64,000 nt of DNA, taken from Paenibacillus cookii. GTDB lineage: Bacteria; Bacillota; Bacilli; Paenibacillales; Paenibacillaceae. The notes beneath the pieces were generated by a model. It was not told the DNA's origin. It saw only the letters and a list, made by a program, of their open reading frames with translations, and did not search any database. Positions 61,435-64,000 of this stretch are shown here, piece by piece (within the stretch, counting starts at the first letter, position 1; the number at the start of each line of letters is the position of its first letter). The stretch is from assembly GCF_018333375.1 (NCBI RefSeq), contig NZ_BORW01000002.1, positions 62,001 through 126,000 of the forward strand, given 5' to 3'. The translations under genes were made by a program, and so were the position numbers.

Positions 61435-62901
61435 TCAGTGCCTTCGGGCCAGCGGAAACGTGACGATAAACGCCGTCCCTGGACCGTCGGCAGGCGTTTC
61501 GATCCCGATCCGCCCGTCGTTTTGCAGCGTCAGCTGCTTGACCAGGGCCAGTCCGAGGCCGCTGCCTCCCGATTTTCGCGCACGGTCGTGATTGACGGTG
61601 TAAAACGGTTCGAAGACCAGCTCCCGCTGTTCTTCCGGAATGCCGACTCCGGTATCGCGAATGCGCACCACCGCGTCTTCCTCCCCGGCTGCATTCGAGA
61701 CCGTCACCTCTCCTTGGGCGACGTTATATTTAATGGCATTATCCAGCAAATTGACGAAAATATGCGTGAGGTTGTTGCGGTCGCCGACAATGACGGCGGG
61801 TTCAAGCCGCTGCCGGATCGTGATGCCGAACTGTTCGGCTTTACCTTTCATTCGTGCGCACACATCCGTCAGCAGTTCCTTGAGATCAACCTCCTCCGGA
61901 TGATGGTCAAACGCATATTTTTCCGCGGCAGCCAGATGGAGAACCCGTTCCACCAGGTCGTACAGCCGCCCCGTTTCCTTTGTGATCGATGCATAGGCAT
62001 CCTGGATTAATGCCGGATCGTCCGGGTACAGATGCAGCAGGTCGGCATACGCGCGGATCGATGTCAGCGGCGTTTTGAATTCATGGCTGATGTTATGGAT
62101 AAAATCCTTCTGCCGCTTTTCGAGCTGGCGCAGCGTTTCCAGCGTTTCCATCAGCTTTTCCTGCTCCGCTTGCAAGGACTGCACGTTCGCTTGGATGGCC
62201 CGGTTCATCTCGAAAATGCCGCCGCTGAGGTCCCCGAGCTCGTCTTTGCGCTTGAGGGTCGGTTCCGCCAGGTAATCCCCGCGCCGGATCCGCTCGGTCG
62301 CATTTTTCAGCGCGTGAATGGCATTGGCCTGCCTGTTCATGTAGATCCATCCGAACATAAACGAAACGATGAGCACCGCCGCTCCGGCGAACAAAAACAG
62401 CCTCAACATGCTGCGGTAAAAAAGATGCTGGCTGCCGACCGAGGTCTGAAAATGGACGACGCCAAGCTGCTGTTGATCGCTGACGACCGGCGCCAAATAA
62501 TCCAGCACATCCCCTTGAATTTCATAGGCGATTTTATTTTGCAAGGCAAACGGCAGCGTACGCCGCACATCCGGTTTTTCGGCCATAATCAGCGAATCTC
62601 CGGTCGCCTTGCCTTTGGCGTCATACAAAATGACCCGCATCCCGCTGACGTTGCCCAGCTCGCGCGCCAAAGCCGGCCCCTGCAAACGCATGAACGCCTC
62701 TTTGTCCACCTGCGTTCCCGTGACGTACATTTGCAAGATCCGGTCCTCCGCTACAGCCGCCTGCTGTTCCATCGCATGTTCCATCTCCCGGCGCTGGTTA
62801 TTGGAGATGCCCTGCAAAACCAGAAAGCTTAGCAAACCGATCGCAAACACGAGCAAAACGGCCAAAAACCCCGTTAATTTCCACTTTAAGCTGAAGCGCA
62901 T
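61435..62901 (-). CDS. sensor histidine kinase (HAMP, HisKA, HATPase)
   Basis: 488 aa. Two helices flank an extracytoplasmic domain of about 130 residues; a HAMP segment (NAIHALKNATERIRRGDYLA) follows the second. H-box HNISHEFKTPLTS, N-box FVNLLDNAIKY, G1 RIRDTGVGIP and G2 GGSGLGLALVK are present. GGAGG precedes ATG 62901. No response regulator gene is next to it in the window, unusual for this class; the two lipoprotein genes follow. Confidence 0.92.
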   Translation of the reverse strand: MRFSLKWKLTGFLAVLLVFAIGLLSFLVLQGISNNQRREMEHAMEQQAAVAEDRILQMYVTGTQVDKEAFMRLQGPALARELGNVSGMRVILYDAKGKATGDSLIMAEKPDVRRTLPFALQNKIAYEIQGDVLDYLAPVVSDQQQLGVVHFQTSVGSQHLFYRSMLRLFLFAGAAVLIVSFMFGWIYMNRQANAIHALKNATERIRRGDYLAEPTLKRKDELGDLSGGIFEMNRAIQANVQSLQAEQEKLMETLETLRQLEKRQKDFIHNISHEFKTPLTSIRAYADLLHLYPDDPALIQDAYASITKETGRLYDLVERVLHLAAAEKYAFDHHPEEVDLKELLTDVCARMKGKAEQFGITIRQRLEPAVIVGDRNNLTHIFVNLLDNAIKYNVAQGEVTVSNAAGEEDAVVRIRDTGVGIPEEQRELVFEPFYTVNHDRARKSGGSGLGLALVKQLTLQNDGRIGIETPADGPGTAFIVTFPLARRH

Positions 62902-63033
62902 TCCAAATCCTCCGCTATTCTCTTCGGTTCCCCGCATCCTAAAACGATGCAAAGGCGACAGTTGATCTAAGATTAGCGGAGAAGCGGCATAATTTCAATG
63001 GCAGGAACCGGGCCCTTGGCACCCGGGGTTCAA

Positions 63034-64000
63034 TCAAGCTTGCTTGGAAAAATGCGGCGGAATTTTTCCGTAAGTGCCGATCCGCCACACCCACTCCAGC
63101 GGTCCCATGGAAAAACGGCTGAGCCACAGCGTGCTGAAAATGGCTTGGATGACCAAAATTTCGATGGCAATCATGGCCAATATCAAATAGTAGGCCTGGC
63201 CGCTCAGGTTCAGCACCGCATCCAACGTCAAAATCAGGACGGTTTGCATGATGTAATTGGTTAACGCCATCCGGCCAAGCCGGTTCAGCGGCATAAGCCA
63301 CAACTTCATGAACGGCAGCTCCAGCAGGAGCGTCAGCGCCGTGACGTAAAACACGTCCTCGGGCAATCCTCCGGCCACCATCGCGATGTCGACCAAACCC
63401 GTTGCATCGACGATCCGGGATTCCGCCCATAATCCGAGAGGAATCAGGACAAGCGAGAGGATCATGGCGACGATCCATCGTTTTTTGTGCTGCCGCACGT
63501 CTTCAAAAATTTTGTTTTGCCCTGCCCACAACCCGAACAGGAACATCCCCAGGCTGATCCCGATCGGTCCGAGCCAGCAGGCCGAAAGCAGGAAAAGCAC
63601 GCCGATCGACAAATTGACGCCCGGTTTCAGCCGGTAAAGCGGAAGCAGCAAAAATCCTAAAAGCGCGTAAATCAGCAAAGCTTCGCCCGGTTGAAACTGA
63701 TGATGCACAAGGCCGAACACGAGCAAAACCAGCAGCCTGCGCACGAACAGCACGTTCGCCTTCTCCCCTCTGGCCCGGGCCCGGGAAACGAACAGATAAA
63801 AACCCGAGCCCGATCAAAAAGCTGAAAATCGTATAAAAACGGCCGTGCACCGCATCGTTCACAAACGTCAGCAGCCCTTGGTCGAGACGGCTCCAAAACC
63901 CGTATTCCGGCGGAACCGGGACATAGGGAACCATCTGATAAATGTTGATGAATATGATGCCGACAAGCGCGAATCCGCGCAAATAATCCAGCATGTCGAT
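63034..64000 (-). pseudogene. DUF418/YeiB family membrane protein, frameshifted and cut by the window edge
   Basis: The N-terminal frame (LDYLRGFALVGIIFINIYQM, then VHGRFYTIFSFLIGLG) matches the start of DUF418 proteins and remains open to the window end. The downstream frame (RGEKANVLFVRRLLVLLVFG, then GRMALTNYIMQTVLIL) is the rest. They join if one T:A is removed from the five-A run at 63798-63802. So the gene has a +1 frameshift, real or from sequencing. DUF418 proteins are multi-helix membrane proteins, sometimes transporters. The true start lies outside the window. Confidence 0.85.

Overview
The window reads as chromosomal DNA of a Gram-positive, moderately high-GC Bacillota, most likely a Paenibacillus or close relative. 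The basis is AGGAGG-type ribosome sites, frequent TTG/GTG starts, lipobox lipoproteins, LplB/YtcP-type sugar importers, TTGACA-N17-TATAAT promoters and many short intrinsic terminators. No rRNA, tRNA, CRISPR array or intact transposase was seen. Most genes lie on the minus strand.

Layout. (1) 1-4.0 kb: two Gfo/Idh/MocA oxidoreductases and a sugar isomerase/epimerase, with a divergent AraC regulator. (2) 4.0-7.2 kb: a pyroglutamate operon, pxpB-pxpC-pxpA-pcp. (3) 7.3-11.8 kb: YitT-like membrane protein, L,D-transpeptidase, ArsP/YraQ-type permease, and an alpha/beta hydrolase behind a leader terminator. (4) 11.8-17.5 kb: a frameshifted DHA2 drug exporter with its WYL regulator, small membrane and lipoprotein genes, and a Tet(L)-like exporter preceded by a leader peptide and a hairpin that hides its ribosome site. 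(5) 17.5-23.5 kb: the most unusual block, a translationally coupled triad of a TerB_N/TerB_C protein, a BrxC/BrxD-like ATPase and a DEVH helicase, flanked by a small orphan transcription unit and an IS/MITE-like inverted-repeat remnant. This is a candidate defence or DNA-processing system. (6) 23.5-29.3 kb: Hsp20, methyltransferases, a GNAT enzyme with a possible attenuator leader, and an ABC exporter divergent from a TetR regulator with overlapping promoters. (7) 29.3-36.3 kb: nucleoside hydrolase and a complete rbsRKDACB ribose operon with hairpin repeats inside it. (8) 36.4-44.5 kb: a DUF6366-like small protein, a PadR/hydrolase pair, and a sugar importer operon with an unclassified glycosidase-like enzyme. 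(9) 44.5-57.2 kb: metal- and sulfur-linked genes (PCYCGC lipoprotein, SmtB/CzrA-type sensor, His/Met-rich multicopper oxidase, CadA-type P-ATPase with a CzrA-like operator, and a rhodanese-like protein with a CsoR/CstR-like operator), mixed with a nitroreductase, a phytase-like protein and a GH78-like enzyme. (10) 57.2-64 kb: BmrA-like ABC exporter, two lipoproteins, an orphan sensor kinase, and a frameshifted DUF418 membrane protein cut by the window end.

How the genes work together: ribose freed by the nucleoside hydrolase can enter the RbsK route. Pcp releases 5-oxoproline that PxpABC opens to glutamate. The zinc/cadmium sensor at 45 kb is the natural candidate repressor for cadA at 53-56 kb. 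Several resistance-type genes carry post-transcriptional leader structures, suggesting drug-responsive expression. All function calls rest on motif reading without database searches.
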